The notes beneath the pieces were generated by a model, which made no database searches, was not told the origin of the DNA, and was given only the letters and a program-made list of their open reading frames with translations. 52,691 bases of DNA from an uncultured Eubacteriales bacterium (GTDB lineage Bacteria > Bacillota > Clostridia > Oscillospirales > Acutalibacteraceae): the NCBI GenBank assembly GCA_900315465.1, contig OMZF01000009.1, forward strand, positions 1 to 52,691. Reading direction: 5' to 3'. A program made the translations under genes and the position numbers. Of this stretch, positions 42,826 through 52,201 are shown piece by piece. Numbering within the stretch: the first letter of the stretch is position 1; every line of letters begins with the position of its first letter.

Positions 42826-44379
42826 TTATTTTGCGTATTCTATAGCTCTGCTCTCACGAATGATATTCACCTTTATCTGACCGGGGAATTCGATTTCTTC
42901 CTCAATTTTCTTACAGATATTTCTTGCGAGGAGAACCATATCGTCATCCTTTATCATATCAGGCTTAACAATAATGCGAACCTCACGACCTGCCTGTATA
43001 GCATAGCTTCTTTCAACTCCGGCAAAGGACGAAGCAACCTCTTCAAGCTTTTCAAGACGCTTGATATAATTTTCGATATTTTCTCTTCTTGCACCGGGGC
43101 GGGCAGCGGAAATGGCATCTGCTGCCTGAACAAGACAGGCGATGATCGTTTTAGCTTCAACATCACCGTGGTGAGCATGTATAGCGTGTACAACGATCTC
43201 ACTTTCTTTGTACTTTCTTGCTACGTCTACGCCTATCTCGATATGTGAGCCTTCGATCTCATGATCAAGAGCTTTTCCTATATCATGCAGCAAGCCGGCA
43301 CGTCTTGCCATAGTAGGTTCAAGACCAAGTTCAGAAGCCATCATACCGCTGATATAGGCAACTTCAAGTGAATGGTCAAGCACATTCTGTCCATAGCTTG
43401 TACGGAAATGAAGTCTTCCCAAAAGCTTTACAAGTTCGGGGTGGATATTATTTACACCTGCTTCGATTATAGCACGTTCACCCTCGGATCTTATCATAGC
43501 TTCTACTTCACGGCGAGCCTTTTCATGCATTTCCTCAATGCGTGCAGGATGGATTCTTCCGTCCATAATAAGTTTTTCAAGAAGGACTCTTGCAATCTCT
43601 CTTTTTACCGGTTCAAAGCACGAAATTGTAATAGCTTCAGGTGTATCATCGATTATAAGGTCTACTCCGGTTATAGTTTCTATAGCACGGATATTTCTTC
43701 CCTCACGACCTATTATGCGTCCTTTCATCTCGTCACTGGGCAGCGGTACCACTGATACAGTAGATTCGCTTACATGGTCAGCAGCTACTCTCTGTATAGC
43801 TAAAGAAATTATCTCTCTCGCTGTTTTTTCGGCTTCATCACGGGTTTTCTGTTCAAAATCCATGATCTTGACAGCCTTTTCATGTGTAAGCTGATTATCA
43901 AGGTCATTGAGTATCAGAGTCTTTGCCTGTTCGGCAGTAAGACCTGAAATTTTCTCAAGCATAGCAAATTCCTGCTGTTTAATCTGTTCTGCTTCTTCGA
44001 GTCTTGCTTCGGCAGCCTTATTTTTCTGTGCGACAGCTTCTTCTTTTTTCTCAAGGCTATCCAGTTTCTTTTCAACAGTTTCTTCTTTCTGCTGGATACG
44101 TCTTTCCTGACGCTGAATATCCTTTCGTCTTTCCGAAATCTCCTTTTCAGCCTCAGTGATAAGCTTATGAGCTTCATCCTTACCGGAGATAAGGGCTTCC
44201 TTTTGTGCAGCCTCAGCCGAACGCTGAGCATCATCAAGAATTCGTTTAGCTTCCTGTTCTGCCGAACCGATTTTTTCTTCACCGACTTTCTTACGGTAGT
44301 TAATTCCTGCGAAAAACGCACCAACTCCCGCAGCGGCGGCAATAACAACAATCAATACGATTGCCAGAATCGGATTCAT
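42826..44379 (-). CDS. rny: Ribonuclease Y
   Basis: A 517-residue RNase Y: N-terminal membrane anchor ([20 protein letters not shown]), a long charged coiled coil (about 35-205), a KH domain ([20 protein letters not shown]) and an HD metal-dependent nuclease domain ([14 protein letters not shown]). It is the main endonuclease of mRNA decay in many Firmicutes. The start is ATG 44379 with GGGAGGTG; the frame extends slightly upstream. ymdB and spoVS, its usual neighbours, lie on the other strand 1.3 kb away, separated by the structured RNA element and a zinc-ribbon gene. The predicted leader from the promoter at 44740-44769 is about 350 nt and contains that element antisense or in sense. Confidence 0.97.
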   Translation of the reverse strand: MNPILAIVLIVVIAAAAGVGAFFAGINYRKKVGEEKIGSAEQEAKRILDDAQRSAEAAQKEALISGKDEAHKLITEAEKEISERRKDIQRQERRIQQKEETVEKKLDSLEKKEEAVAQKNKAAEARLEEAEQIKQQEFAMLEKISGLTAEQAKTLILNDLDNQLTHEKAVKIMDFEQKTRDEAEKTAREIISLAIQRVAADHVSESTVSVVPLPSDEMKGRIIGREGRNIRAIETITGVDLIIDDTPEAITISCFEPVKREIARVLLEKLIMDGRIHPARIEEMHEKARREVEAMIRSEGERAIIEAGVNNIHPELVKLLGRLHFRTSYGQNVLDHSLEVAYISGMMASELGLEPTMARRAGLLHDIGKALDHEIEGSHIEIGVDVARKYKESEIVVHAIHAHHGDVEAKTIIACLVQAADAISAARPGARRENIENYIKRLEKLEEVASSFAGVERSYAIQAGREVRIIVKPDMIKDDDMVLLARNICKKIEEEIEFPGQIKVNIIRESRAIEYAK

Positions 44380-44427
44380 TGATTTGACACCTCCCAAGTT
44401 GATTTTTGATTCTGAATTTCAGTAAAA

Positions 44428-44638
44428 TTGATCTGCAAATCAGCTCAAAGGTGCCGCCTGCAAACACCCGTCATGAAACGCAATAAGGCATACTGCGGTA
44501 CAAAACGGAGGTGGCATAGTTATATTTTATTTTTAATATTTCAGATGCAAAATGCTTTAAATGAAATCATTCAGGTATTATAATGAAAAAATGCAGTACG
44601 AACAGGTGTCTGAGTACACCATATCGTGATCAGATCAA
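44428..44638. ncRNA. Candidate structured RNA of about 210 nt (possibly raiA-like)
   Basis: The 515-base gap 44398-44912 holds a closed structure. TTGATCTG (44428-44435) pairs with CAGATCAA (44631-44638), and ATCA (44439-44442) with TGAT (44627-44630). Inside are three nested stems: TGCCGCCT 44452-44459 with AGGTGGCA 44509-44516, CCGT 44468-44471 with ACGG 44505-44508, and CGCA 44479-44482 with TGCG 44494-44497; then ATTTCA 44538-44543 with TGAAAT 44562-44567, and GGTGT 44605-44609 with ACACC 44616-44620. Read on the plus strand the first inner stem has a G-U pair; on the minus strand this would be an A-C mismatch, which slightly favours plus. Size and the conserved-looking stretch near 44483-44497 recall, from memory, the raiA-motif RNA; this is not verified. 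If minus, it is part of the rny leader. Confidence 0.5.
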
Positions 44639-44739
44639 AAAAATATCCCTAAAAAATATAAAAATCATGCAAACGGCATAATTGAGTTGATAAAAGTCAT
44701 CAGACACTTTGTCTGACCGACGAATAATCGTCTGAATAT

Positions 44740-44769
44740 ATTGTACAACGTAATCGGGGTTTTTGTCAA
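44740..44769 (-). promoter_or_regulatory. rny promoter
   Basis: On the minus strand TTGACA (44764-44769) and TACAAT (44740-44745) are spaced 18 bp. The nearest alternative is a TATAAT without a clear -35 near 44578. Confidence 0.55.
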
Positions 44770-44828
44770 GAATTTTATATAAATGCCGAAAATATATAAA
44801 AGGTTATTACTATTTATTATGGAAAATA

Positions 44829-44857
44829 TTGACTTTTCAAAAGTATTGAAACATACT
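44829..44857 (+). promoter_or_regulatory. Promoter of gene 44913
   Basis: TTGACT (44829-44834) and CATACT (44852-44857) are spaced 17 bp, about 50 bp before ATG 44913. Confidence 0.45.
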
Positions 44858-44880
44858 TATGTTAACAAAAAAATTGTTAT

Positions 44881-44903
44881 TTTTTTATCAAATTGATAAA
44901 AAA
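44881..44903 (+). repeat. Perfect 23-bp palindrome in front of gene 44913
   Basis: TTTTTTATCAA (44881-44891) and TTGATAAAAAA (44893-44903) are perfect inverted copies around one base. They occupy the place where a ribosome binding site would be expected; no Shine-Dalgarno sequence is present before ATG 44913. Confidence 0.85.
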
Positions 44904-44912
44904 TAATGCAAA

Positions 44913-45467
44913 ATGTCTGCAATTATAAGTATTGCCGGTGGTCTTTTCTGGTGTTGTTTCTGGGGCTTTGTGACTGATTCCATAATCAAGAATAAGGGTT
45001 ATTACAGCAACTGGTTCTGGTGGGGATTCTTTTTCGGACTTATAGCATTTGTTGTTGCCCTTTGTCAGCCTGAAAATAAACCATCAACAAATCAGCCGCT
45101 TCCAGTCGAAAGTTCAAAGTTCGATAAAAGTGATGCAGGAAAAGCTGTAATGCCGACTGATGACTGGAAATGTTCATGCGGAAAGATGAATCCGTCATAT
45201 GTAACGACCTGTACTTGTGGTGTACAAAGAGATGATGTTCTGACGGATGACAGTTACGCTCAGGAAATAGGTGTAGATCTTGAGGAAGAGGCACGCAAAA
45301 AAGAGGGAGAACGCAAGGAATATGAAAGACTCAGAAATCAGGCAATGAGATTTGTGAACTGCCCCAAGTGCGGAACTAAAAATTCAAACAAAAGAGAGAT
45401 TTGTGTAAACTGTTTTGAGAATTTTGCTGATGAAAAAGAGAGACTTAAAAAGCTTTACAATCTTTGA
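44913..45467 (+). CDS. Small membrane protein with double zinc ribbon (184 aa)
   Basis: Unnamed. Two N-terminal membrane helices (GGLFWCCFWGFVTDSII and NWFWWGFFFGLIAFVVALC) are followed by a soluble part with a CSCGKMNPSYVTTCTCG ribbon (about 87-105), a charged helix (EEEARKKEGERKEYERLRNQ) and a CPKCGTKNSNKREICVNC ribbon (about 150-168). This resembles small cytoplasmic-facing sensors built from zinc ribbons, but the function is unknown. There is no ribosome site before ATG 44913, only a palindrome. It lies in the interval that normally separates rny from ymdB, between the structured RNA and ymdB. Confidence 0.78.
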   Translation: MSAIISIAGGLFWCCFWGFVTDSIIKNKGYYSNWFWWGFFFGLIAFVVALCQPENKPSTNQPLPVESSKFDKSDAGKAVMPTDDWKCSCGKMNPSYVTTCTCGVQRDDVLTDDSYAQEIGVDLEEEARKKEGERKEYERLRNQAMRFVNCPKCGTKNSNKREICVNCFENFADEKERLKKLYNL

Positions 45468-45712
45468 TAATTATAAAGGCACATGACCTTATGGTTGTGT
45501 GCTTTTTTACTTTATTGTGATAAAGAGGATGCTTTTTATTGCATATCTTCGTATTTTTGCACGATGTTTTGAGCAATTTTGTGTGTATATAAACAAAAAA
45601 ATTATAAAAAATCTTAATTTTTTTTTTGAAAATCGATTGACTTTATCGTTAAATGATTTTACAATATGAATATATCTTCAATAGTTCGCTGAAAGACAGG
45701 ATGATAGACCGG

Positions 45713-46483
45713 ATGAAAATATTGGCAATAGGTGATGTTGTAGGAAAAATCGGCTGTGAATTTCTGAGAGAGAAACTCCCGGGGCTAAAACAGGATGAAG
45801 GGGTTGGACTTGTTATAGCTAACGGAGAAAATTCCTCTGACGGAAACGGTATCACTAAAAGCTCTGCAGAATATCTTTTTTCAAGCGGAGTTGATATTAT
45901 TACAGGAGGAAATCACAGCTTCAGGCGTAAGGAATCTTATGACTACTATGATGAAGCACCTTTTTTGCTCAGACCGGCAAATTATCCTGACGGTATTACA
46001 CCGGGAAAGGGTTACACAGTCTATGATATGGGGCGTATTCAGGTGGGAGTTATAAATCTTTTGGGATGTATGTATCTTGAAAGTCTTGATAACCCGTTTG
46101 ATGTTGTTGACAGGATATTGCCAAAGTTGAATACTAAAATCACCATAGTTGATTTTCATGCAGAGGCTACTGCTGAAAAGTTAGCTCTTGCATATTATCT
46201 TGATGGGCGTGTCTCTGCTATGTTCGGGACTCATACCCATGTACAGACAGCAGATGAAATGATTTTTGAAAACGGACTCGGCTATATAACCGATGTAGGT
46301 ATGACCGGACCGGCAGTTTCGGTTTTAGGGGTCAAGCCGGAACTGACAATTAAAAAATTCAAAGAAAAGCTTCCTGTGAGGTTTGATCTTGCAGGGGGTA
46401 AATGCAAGATGAATTGTATTCTTTTCGATATAAACGAAAAGACCGGAAAGACGGTATCGGTCAGGCGTATCAATGTTTGTTAA
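45713..46483 (+). CDS. ymdB: Metallophosphoesterase YmdB (TIGR00282)
   Basis: A 256-residue protein starting MKILAIGDVVGKIGCEFL, the standard YmdB N-terminus. Metal ligands are visible in GDVVGK, ANGENSSDGNGIT, TGGNHSFR, IVDFHAEATAEK and FGTHTHVQTADE. In Bacillus it hydrolyses 2',3'-cyclic nucleotides and influences biofilm and sporulation choices. It normally sits beside rny and before spoVS, and does the latter here. ATG 45713 is preferred over the upstream in-frame ATG 45701 because AGGA (45698-45701) and the conserved N-terminus fit it. Confidence 0.94.
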   Translation: MKILAIGDVVGKIGCEFLREKLPGLKQDEGVGLVIANGENSSDGNGITKSSAEYLFSSGVDIITGGNHSFRRKESYDYYDEAPFLLRPANYPDGITPGKGYTVYDMGRIQVGVINLLGCMYLESLDNPFDVVDRILPKLNTKITIVDFHAEATAEKLALAYYLDGRVSAMFGTHTHVQTADEMIFENGLGYITDVGMTGPAVSVLGVKPELTIKKFKEKLPVRFDLAGGKCKMNCILFDINEKTGKTVSVRRINVC

Positions 46484-46562
46484 GCCTTTAACAAACATTG
46501 ATTGCAATTTTGCTGCAGCGATAATATGAAGAATAAAATGTTATAAGGAGGAGTATCAGGAA

Positions 46563-46823
46563 ATGGAAATTCTTAAAGTTTCGTCAAAATCGTCACCTAA
46601 TTCAGTTGCGGGAGCAATAGCAGGTGTTATCAGAGATTACGGATGTGTGGAGGTACAGGCTGTGGGAGCAGGTGCGACCAATCAGGCTTTGAAGTCTGTG
46701 GCTGTGGCAAGAGGTTATCTGGCACCGATGGGAATGGATCTGGTTTGTATACCAGCTTTTACCATAATCGAAATTAATGGCGTTGAAAGAACAGCTATGA
46801 AGCTGATAGTGGAAACAAGATAA
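46563..46823 (+). CDS. spoVS: Stage V sporulation protein S
   Basis: An 86-residue protein of the SpoVS family (Alba-like fold): MEILKVSSKSSPNSVAGAIA and VQAVGAGATNQALKSVAVAR are near invariant. It is required for proper septation and engulfment timing in sporulating Bacillus, but is also found in some non-sporulating lines. AAGGAGGAG precedes ATG 46563. It follows ymdB by 79 bp and ends before a terminator. Confidence 0.96.
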   Translation: MEILKVSSKSSPNSVAGAIAGVIRDYGCVEVQAVGAGATNQALKSVAVARGYLAPMGMDLVCIPAFTIIEINGVERTAMKLIVETR

Positions 46824-46852
46824 ATTTCAGATCTTTAAAAAGATGTAAAAAA

Positions 46853-46886
46853 AACGGCATTGGTACTGTACAATGCTGTTTTTTTG
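46853..46886 (+). terminator. Intrinsic terminator after spoVS
   Basis: AAACGGCATTG pairs with CAATGCTGTTT (one G-U) around an 8-nt loop and is followed by TTTTTTTG. Confidence 0.92.
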
Positions 46887-46959
46887 TGTTACAATAGTGA
46901 AAGTGCAGATTGCAGGAATGTTCCTGCATAAATTATTATAAATTAAGGAAGTGTCAGCA

Positions 46960-48666
46960 ATGATAAACGGATCCAGCTACAAGAATGCACTTATATCCGG
47001 TGCAAACAACATAACTTCGCATAAGGCTGAAATCAATGCCCTGAATATTTTCCCTGTTCCTGACGGAGATACAGGTACTAATATGTCTATGACTATAGAG
47101 GCGGCTTCGGCAGCATTAGCAGAGGAGGAGTCTGTATCCGTATCCAAAGTGGCATCTGCTGCCGCTTCTGCTATGCTTAAAGGTGCAAGAGGCAACTCGG
47201 GTGTAATATTATCCCTGCTTTTCAGAGGTATTGCTAACGGATTCAAGGATAAGGATGAAATAGACGGAAAAGCACTTGTTTCTGCATTTCATATAGGTGT
47301 GGAAATGGCATATAAGGCTGTAATGAATCCGACAGAGGGTACTATCCTTACTGTAGCAAGAATGGCTTTTGATGCAGGCAGAGCAGCTGCTGAACATGAT
47401 GATGATCCGATAATCGTATTCGGAGCTATATGTGCAGCTGCACATGATGCACTTGACAAAACTCCGGGAATGCTGCCTGTGCTGAAAAAAGCAGGTGTAG
47501 TTGATGCAGGCGGAAAGGGTCTTTGCATGATACTTGACGGTATGCTTTCACTTCTCAGGGACGGTGTTATGATAGAAGCTGCTCCTCAGGAAGAAGTGTC
47601 CGATACATCAGGATTGCAGGCACAGATAGATGCAAGCGGTGAGTTTTTCAGGAATGCTGCTGCTGAGTTTGATTCTGTTATCAATTTTACATACTGTACC
47701 GAATTTATAATAGGTAAGGCAGAGGATCTTGAAAAATCTCCCGAAGAACTTCGCTCATATCTTGAAACGATAGGTGACTGCGTTGTTGTTGCAGAGGACG
47801 AGGATATTATAAAAGTTCATGTTCATACTGAAAATCCGGGCAAGGCTATTGAAGAAGCTCTTACATTCGGTCAGCTGCTTACGGTAAAAGTTGAAAACAT
47901 GAAAGAACAGCACAGAAAAGCTGCCGAAAAGTATGAAAAAGAAAAGGCTGCTGCAGAGGCTGCGAAAAAGAAGAAGGAAGCACTTAAACCTGTTGAACCT
48001 ACAGAAGAGGCAGGCTTTGTGGCTGTGGCAAGCGGTGAAGGTCTGGTAGGATTATTCAAGGATCTTGGATGTACTCATGTTGTAAGCGGAGGTCAGAGTA
48101 TGAATCCGAGTACGGAGGATATTTACGAGGCTGTAATGGCAACTCCCGCAAAGACTGTATTCGTTCTGCCAAACAACAAAAATATAATTCTTGCCGCACA
48201 GCAGGTAATTCCTCTTGTTGATGACAGAGAGGTAGTTATTATTCCTACAAAGACTATTCCTCAGGGACTTGTGGCTATGCTTTCATATGCTCAGGATTCT
48301 ACTCCCGAGCTTAACCGTGAATATATGACTGCCGCTATAAGCACCGTTTCTACAGGTCAGGTAACATATGCCGCAAGAAATTCCGAATTCGGTCTTACCA
48401 AGATCAAAGAGGGCGACATAATCGCTCTTAATAACGGTAAGCTTACCATAAAGGAAAAAGATCCTGTAAAGGCAGTTGTAAAGCTTGCCAGAGATATGAT
48501 AACAAGAGATACCTCCTATGTAAGTCTTATATATGGTAACGGCATAACCGAAGCACAGGCAAGTGCCGCTGTTGACAGCATAAGAGCAAAAGTCGGCGGA
48601 AATGCGGAAATATCCATAATTGACGGCGGTCAGCCTATATATTATTTCATTCTTTCTGTTGAATGA
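46960..48666 (+). CDS. fakA: Fatty acid kinase catalytic subunit, FakA/YloV-like
   Basis: A 568-residue DAK2-domain protein. Residues about 1-200 carry the DhaL-type ATP-binding domain (NIFPVPDGDTGTNMSMTI; ARGNSGVILSLLFRGIA; VDAGGKGLCMILDGML). A middle domain contains the YCTEFIIG and VHVHTENPGKAI motif (metal/active site), and the C-terminal domain ends with YGNGITEAQASAAVDSI. FakA phosphorylates FakB-bound fatty acids so that external fatty acids enter phospholipids. No fakB (DegV) gene is adjacent. ATG 46960 follows AAGGAAGTG; GTG 46951 in frame overlaps that site. The Asp23-like gene usually upstream in other Firmicutes is not seen. Confidence 0.93.
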   Translation: MINGSSYKNALISGANNITSHKAEINALNIFPVPDGDTGTNMSMTIEAASAALAEEESVSVSKVASAAASAMLKGARGNSGVILSLLFRGIANGFKDKDEIDGKALVSAFHIGVEMAYKAVMNPTEGTILTVARMAFDAGRAAAEHDDDPIIVFGAICAAAHDALDKTPGMLPVLKKAGVVDAGGKGLCMILDGMLSLLRDGVMIEAAPQEEVSDTSGLQAQIDASGEFFRNAAAEFDSVINFTYCTEFIIGKAEDLEKSPEELRSYLETIGDCVVVAEDEDIIKVHVHTENPGKAIEEALTFGQLLTVKVENMKEQHRKAAEKYEKEKAAAEAAKKKKEALKPVEPTEEAGFVAVASGEGLVGLFKDLGCTHVVSGGQSMNPSTEDIYEAVMATPAKTVFVLPNNKNIILAAQQVIPLVDDREVVIIPTKTIPQGLVAMLSYAQDSTPELNREYMTAAISTVSTGQVTYAARNSEFGLTKIKEGDIIALNNGKLTIKEKDPVKAVVKLARDMITRDTSYVSLIYGNGITEAQASAAVDSIRAKVGGNAEISIIDGGQPIYYFILSVE

Positions 48667-48810
48667 TCGAATTTATAAAACGTGGTACAGTGTACAAAAA
48701 GCTGTATCACGTTTTTTGGATTTAAAATGGTTTTTCTTGATTAGTTTGTTGATATTATTTTTGATTTGGTGTAAAATAAAAGGGTAATAAAAGAAAAGGA
48801 AGGATTATGA

Positions 48811-51195
48811 ATGTATAATAATCAACAGGAAGAAATAATATCATTGCGTAAAACTATTATCGAAAATGAATTCTCAAACCTTAATGATAAACAGCTTGAA
48901 GCAGCTTGTAAGATAAAGGGTGCATTGCTTATTCTTGCAGGTGCGGGAAGCGGAAAGACCACTGTACTTATAAACCGTATAGCAAACATTCTCAGATGGG
49001 GTACAGCATACGAAAGTGATACGGTATATTGGTCACTGACAGATGATGAAATGCAGGAGATTCGTGACACAGCAAAGGCAAAAACAAAACTCAGAGATGA
49101 ACTTGTAATGAAGCTTTCTGTTGATGTGCCTTACCCTTCAAACATACTTGCCATTACATTTACAAACAAGGCAGCAAACGAACTGAAAGAGCGTATATGC
49201 AATAAAATAGGAGAGAACGGCAACAGTATATGGGCATCGACTTTCCATTCAGCCTGCGGAAGAATACTCAGGACATATGGTGATGTTTTGGGGTATGACA
49301 GCCATTTTGCAATATATGATACGGATGACCAGAAAAGAATGGTAACCGAATGTATGAAGGCACTGAATATAGATGAAAAGATAATTCCTGCAAGGAAGAT
49401 AATGTCGGAAATATCCAATGCAAAAAATTATCTGAGAACTCCTGATGAGTATGAAAGAGTGTCAGGAGAAGACAGCACCTGTCAGTCAATAGCAAAGGTA
49501 TACCGTCTTTATAATGAAAGACTTAAAAAATCAAATGCTATGGATTTTGACGATATGATATTCAATACAGTGGTACTTTTAAGAGATTATAAAGATATTC
49601 GTGAGAACTACGGCAGAAAATTCCGCTATATAATGGTAGACGAATATCAGGATACCAACTATGCACAATATGAACTTGTCAGACTTTTGTCAGAGGGCAG
49701 CGGAAATATATGTGTTGTGGGTGATGATGACCAGAGTATATATAAATTCAGGGGTGCTACAATAACAAATATCCTTGATTTTGAGAAGTGTTTCAAAAAT
49801 ACATATACCGTCAAGCTTGAACAGAATTACAGATCTACTCAGAATATACTTTCAGCTGCTAATGCAATTATAAAGAATAATTCTCAGCGTAAGGATAAAA
49901 GTCTCTGGACTAAGGCAGGAGCAGGAGAAAAAATAGTACGCTATAATGCTAATGATGACAGTGAAGAATGTCGTTTTATAGTAAATACCATAAGCGACGG
50001 TGTGGAAAAGGGAAATAAATATTCCGATTATGCGGTACTTTACAGAATAAATTCACTTTCTCAGAATATTGAAAGAAGCCTTGTTCGTGCAGGCATACCG
50101 TATAAGCTTATAGGCGGCAGACGTTTTTATGAACGCCGTGAAGTGCGTGATATGGTGGCATATCTGAGTATCATAAGCAACCATAATGATGATACCCGAC
50201 TTAAACGTATAATAAATGTACCCAAAAGGGGCATAGGTGAAAAAACCATAAATCAGGTGGAAGAAATAGGCAATACACTCGGAGAAAGTATGTTTGAAGT
50301 AATGTGCCGCTGTGATGAATATGAGGCACTTTTACGCTCAAGGGAGAATTTCAGTAATTTCTGCGGTCTGATAAACAGGCTTTCCGATGATCTTGACAGC
50401 GGAAAACTTATTTCTGATGTATATAAAGACCTTGTTGAAAGTATAAAATATGAAGAATTCATAAGGCATGAAAGTGACCATGGAGAAGAAGCTGTAGAAA
50501 ACGTGAGAGAACTCAGGTCAAGTATTGCACGTTATGAAGAAGAACACCCGGAAGATGCCACATTGCAGGGATTCCTTGAAGAAGTGTCACTTCTTACCGA
50601 TCTGGACAGATATAACAGCGAAGACGGTGAAAGTCAGGTTATTCTGATGACAATACATTCTGCAAAGGGACTGGAATTTGAAAATGTAATAATTCCGGCA
50701 ATGGAAGAAAATATTTTCCCCGGTTACAGAAGCACTCTCTCCGAAGAAGAAATGCAGGAAGAACGCCGCCTTGCCTATGTTGGCATAACCCGTGCGAAAA
50801 AGAGGGTATATCTTATCTGTGCAAGAACCCGCTGTGTATTCGGCAGAACAAATTATAACAGACCGTCACGTTTTCTTAATGAAATACCTGATGAATATGT
50901 TGATGTTAAAGAAAAGAAACGTCCCGAAAACTTTGGTGCTGCGGCTGCTGTTCCGGCAAATAAAAGACGTGAGGATATGGCTAAAAGCAAAGTTATTTCT
51001 TCGGGAACTGTACAGCAGTCGGGCAATAATGCGGCGAATTATACTGTAGGTATGCGTGTAAAACATAAAAATTTCGGTGAGGGGCTTATCGTCAGCCAGA
51101 GAAAAATGGGTTCAGATATGCTTCTTGAAATAGCCTTTGACAAAGTAGGAACTAAAAAGCTTATGGCAAATTACGCCAACTTGGAAATATTGTAA
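48811..51195 (+). CDS. pcrA: UvrD/PcrA-type superfamily 1 DNA helicase
   Basis: A 794-residue 3'-5' helicase. Motif Q and Walker A are in LNDKQLEAAC and LILAGAGSGKTTVLINRIAN (about 40-60); motif Ia follows in ITFTNKAANELKER; motif II DEYQDTN (about 280); motif III GDDDQSIYKFRGA; motif IV QNYRSTQNIL; motif V MTIHSAKGLEFENVIIP; motif VI RRLAYVGITRAKKRVYL. A Tudor-like RNA polymerase-binding segment (VGMRVKHKNFGEGLIVSQR) ends the protein, as in PcrA. An insert of about 40 residues between motifs I and Ia (ILRWGTAYESDTVYWSLTDD) is longer than in Bacillus PcrA. It acts in nucleotide excision repair and in removing RNA polymerase or recombinase roadblocks. Confidence 0.96.
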   Translation: MYNNQQEEIISLRKTIIENEFSNLNDKQLEAACKIKGALLILAGAGSGKTTVLINRIANILRWGTAYESDTVYWSLTDDEMQEIRDTAKAKTKLRDELVMKLSVDVPYPSNILAITFTNKAANELKERICNKIGENGNSIWASTFHSACGRILRTYGDVLGYDSHFAIYDTDDQKRMVTECMKALNIDEKIIPARKIMSEISNAKNYLRTPDEYERVSGEDSTCQSIAKVYRLYNERLKKSNAMDFDDMIFNTVVLLRDYKDIRENYGRKFRYIMVDEYQDTNYAQYELVRLLSEGSGNICVVGDDDQSIYKFRGATITNILDFEKCFKNTYTVKLEQNYRSTQNILSAANAIIKNNSQRKDKSLWTKAGAGEKIVRYNANDDSEECRFIVNTISDGVEKGNKYSDYAVLYRINSLSQNIERSLVRAGIPYKLIGGRRFYERREVRDMVAYLSIISNHNDDTRLKRIINVPKRGIGEKTINQVEEIGNTLGESMFEVMCRCDEYEALLRSRENFSNFCGLINRLSDDLDSGKLISDVYKDLVESIKYEEFIRHESDHGEEAVENVRELRSSIARYEEEHPEDATLQGFLEEVSLLTDLDRYNSEDGESQVILMTIHSAKGLEFENVIIPAMEENIFPGYRSTLSEEEMQEERRLAYVGITRAKKRVYLICARTRCVFGRTNYNRPSRFLNEIPDEYVDVKEKKRPENFGAAAAVPANKRREDMAKSKVISSGTVQQSGNNAANYTVGMRVKHKNFGEGLIVSQRKMGSDMLLEIAFDKVGTKKLMANYANLEIL

Positions 51196-51211
51196 TTAAG
51201 GAGAATGATTG

Positions 51212-52153
51212 ATGCCGGCAGTTCTTTCACATTATCTTTTAGGAGAAAGAGTATTTGACCAGCTTTCTCAGGAGATACCCGATCTTGACAGGAATGCTTT
51301 TCTCTGGGGAGCAAACGGGCCTGATATTTTCTTTGCACACAGGGTAATGCCATGGCAAAGACAACCGAGTATATCAAAAATATCGCATATAATGCATAAC
51401 GGATATGCAGAACCGCTGCTCAATTATCTTTATGAATATGCACAGGTGAATGATGATAAACCGGCACTCAGCTATGCCTTCGGTTTTGTTACGCATTATG
51501 CATTTGATTCCGTTGCACATCCATATATAGTAAGTTATGCCGATGAGATGTCTGAAGGAAAGCTTTTGAAGCTGCCTCTTATAAGTCATGCACATGAGGA
51601 AATTGCAAACGGCATAAAGCTTAGTTCAATGTATCATAACAAGATAGAAGCATCTCTTGATACACTTTTCCTTATGCATGAAAAGCATATTCCGATACAT
51701 CGTTTTCGTCTGGAAGATACCTGCCCCAAGGATAAAGATACATTATTCAAGGTTGCACAGGTTTTGAGTGCTTATCTTATGGATTCGGGCATATACCCTG
51801 AAATAAAGGATTACGAGATAGTCCGTGCGGAGCTCGATTGGAGAAATTGTCTTTTTATTCTTAATGATAAATGGTCGGTAAAGCGTAATTCAATAAAAGG
51901 ACTTGAGCATTTGCTCAGACTTCCTCCGATAGTTTCGGTATTCATGCGTAATGTGAAGATCGATCTTTCGGAAGATCCTGCAAATCTTAAGCATAAACCA
52001 TGGAAAGCACCCTCAGACGGTACTATACATTATGAAAGCTTTTTTGAACTTGCCGATATGGCACAGCAGAAATCCATGTATTTGATAGAAAAATTAAGGT
52101 GCGGAGAATTCCTTACTCGTGAAGACTGTTTTGACGGTTTTTCGGGACACTAA
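51212..52153 (+). CDS. Zinc-dependent phospholipase C family protein
   Basis: A 313-residue protein of the zinc-dependent phospholipase C/S1-P1 nuclease fold. MPAVLSHYLLGERVF and FLWGANGPDIFFAHRVMPWQ open it, and SYAFGFVTHYAFDSVAHPY contains the His-Asp zinc ligands; ISHAHEEIANGIKLSSMY provides others. There is no signal peptide, so it is probably intracellular, unlike clostridial alpha-toxin. Relatives in Clostridia are uncharacterised. ATG 51212 follows AAGGAG (51198-51203), 14 bp after pcrA, so the two are likely co-transcribed. Confidence 0.85.
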   Translation: MPAVLSHYLLGERVFDQLSQEIPDLDRNAFLWGANGPDIFFAHRVMPWQRQPSISKISHIMHNGYAEPLLNYLYEYAQVNDDKPALSYAFGFVTHYAFDSVAHPYIVSYADEMSEGKLLKLPLISHAHEEIANGIKLSSMYHNKIEASLDTLFLMHEKHIPIHRFRLEDTCPKDKDTLFKVAQVLSAYLMDSGIYPEIKDYEIVRAELDWRNCLFILNDKWSVKRNSIKGLEHLLRLPPIVSVFMRNVKIDLSEDPANLKHKPWKAPSDGTIHYESFFELADMAQQKSMYLIEKLRCGEFLTREDCFDGFSGH

Positions 52154-52158
52154 AACAT

Positions 52159-52199
52159 AATGCAGTACAGATCGGTAAATGATTTGTACTGCATTTTCA
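52159..52199. terminator. Bidirectional terminator
   Basis: AATGCAGTACA pairs with TGTACTGCATT around a loop of about 18 nt, followed by TTTTCATG. It separates two convergent genes. Confidence 0.85.
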
Positions 52200-52201
52200 T
52201 G

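Noticed and set aside
44428..44638. 6S RNA
   Set aside because: The length fits and the ends pair, but the inner part is a set of nested stems rather than one long rod with a central bubble. Kept as an unnamed structured RNA with raiA-like as the preferred guess.
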